Of a stretch of DNA of 6,449 bases, positions 5,969 through 6,449 are shown one piece after another; the first letter of the stretch is position 1; every line of letters begins with the position of its first letter. The stretch is from positions 1 through 6,449 of the forward strand of contig CACXEB010000352.1 of NCBI GenBank assembly GCA_902766515.1, written 5' to 3'. The notes below the pieces were generated by a model. It worked only from the letters and a program-made list of their open reading frames with translations. It searched no databases and was not told the origin of the DNA. This stretch comes from an uncultured Eubacteriales bacterium (lineage in GTDB: Bacteria > Bacillota_A > Clostridia > Christensenellales > Aristaeellaceae). Position numbers and translations under genes: made by a program.

Positions 5969-5982
5969 GTAAGCGCTATCAT
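5967..5982. promoter_or_regulatory. LacI-type operator 2 / cre-like site, GH105 side
   Basis: TGTAAGCGCTATCA (5968-5981) shares its first ten bases with operator 1. It overlaps the last base of the -10 box and the predicted start point of the GH105 promoter, a classic repression position. It also fits the cre consensus TGWAARCGYTWNCW at every position, so CcpA could bind here as well as, or instead of, the local repressor. Confidence 0.8.
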
Positions 5983-6014
5983 TCCAGAAATCGAACAGGC
6001 AGGTGACCGAAGCA

Positions 6015-6449
6015 ATGAGTGAAACTTACCGTCAGACAGCCGACCGGGTGCTGGCCATGCTGAAGCGGGCGGACGGCAACGACCCGTCCCGCGGACATCT
6101 CACCATGAACAACTGGGAATGGCCCACCGGCGTCGCGCTGTACGGCATCTACAAGACCTACCAGCAGAGCGGCGACCGGGCCATCCTGGACTACCTGACC
6201 GGCTGGTATGACGACATGCTGAGCCGCGAGCAGCAGCCCCACCGCAACGTGAACACCGTCGCGCCGGTGCTGACGCTGACCTGCCTGTATGAAGAAACAA
6301 AGAACGAAAAATACCTGCCCGTCATCGAGAGCTGGATCGACTGGGTCATGAAGGAGATGCCCCGCACGGAATACGGCGGGCTGCAGCACTGCACCGTGTG
6401 GAACAAGCATTACCAGCAGCTGTGGTGCGACACGCTGTTCATGGTCTGC
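6015..6449 (+). CDS. GH105 unsaturated rhamnogalacturonyl/uronyl hydrolase, 3'-truncated by window edge
   Basis: The first 145 aa of a GH105 (YteR/RhiN-like) enzyme, usually about 360-380 aa, with no stop before the window ends. GH105 enzymes remove the 4,5-unsaturated uronic acid from the end of oligosaccharides made by pectin or rhamnogalacturonan lyases, using vinyl-ether hydration. Family features are the (alpha/alpha)6-barrel opening NNWEWPTGVALYGIYKTYQ (32-50), NVNTVAPVLTLTCLYE (78-93) and LWCDTLFM (136-143), whose Asp139 likely corresponds to the catalytic Asp143 of YteR (from memory, not aligned). No signal peptide, so cytoplasmic. AGGTGA at 6001-6006 lies 8 nt before the ATG. It is driven by a consensus promoter under a LacI-type operator and is probably the first gene of a pectin-utilisation operon continuing to the right. 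Confidence 0.9.
   Translation, partial: MSETYRQTADRVLAMLKRADGNDPSRGHLTMNNWEWPTGVALYGIYKTYQQSGDRAILDYLTGWYDDMLSREQQPHRNVNTVAPVLTLTCLYEETKNEKYLPVIESWIDWVMKEMPRTEYGGLQHCTVWNKHYQQLWCDTLFMVC

Overview
The window looks like chromosomal DNA from a GC-rich anaerobic Firmicute (Clostridia-type, gut, rumen or plant-litter lineage). This is an inference from three things: strong AGGAGG-type ribosome binding sites before most genes, LacI- and AraC-type regulators of the Firmicute carbohydrate-locus style, and intracellular pectin-oligomer enzymes. No rRNA, tRNA, mobile element or CRISPR array was seen. Two functionally different blocks meet at a shared terminator.

Left block (1-2383, + strand): four closely packed genes. 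They are a YbiA-type NADAR protein, a second and longer NADAR protein (start and stop overlap as ATGA), a divergent BtpA/SgcQ-family TIM-barrel protein, and a DUF1810 protein whose start follows the barrel gene's stop within 2 nt. The NADAR family has known N-glycosidase activity on damaged riboflavin intermediates and on ADP-ribosylated guanine. I therefore read this block as a candidate nucleotide, NAD or ADP-ribose housekeeping or defence module. The exact reaction cannot be read from sequence. Its promoter lies left of the window.

Junction (2382-2428): a perfect 22-bp inverted repeat with a 3-nt loop, with A- and T-runs at its ends. It should terminate transcription from both sides.

Right block (2454-6449): a pectin/rhamnogalacturonan-oligomer utilisation locus. 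On the - strand, in transcription order, are a LacI-family repressor, an AraC-family activator with a cupin sensor (29-nt overlap with the repressor gene), and a GH28 polygalacturonase-like enzyme without a signal peptide. Divergently, on the + strand, starts a GH105 unsaturated uronyl hydrolase cut by the window edge. The 228-bp region between the divergent genes is A/T-rich and contains a consensus sigma-70 promoter for the hydrolase, a probable promoter for the regulators, a TGTAAGCGCT-type operator over each predicted start site, and phased A-tracts between them. The likely logic is that a LacI-type repressor (or CcpA, since one site fits the cre consensus) shuts both transcription units and a pectin-derived sugar relieves it. 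The AraC protein would add a second input, and GH28 and GH105 would process oligomers in the cytoplasm.
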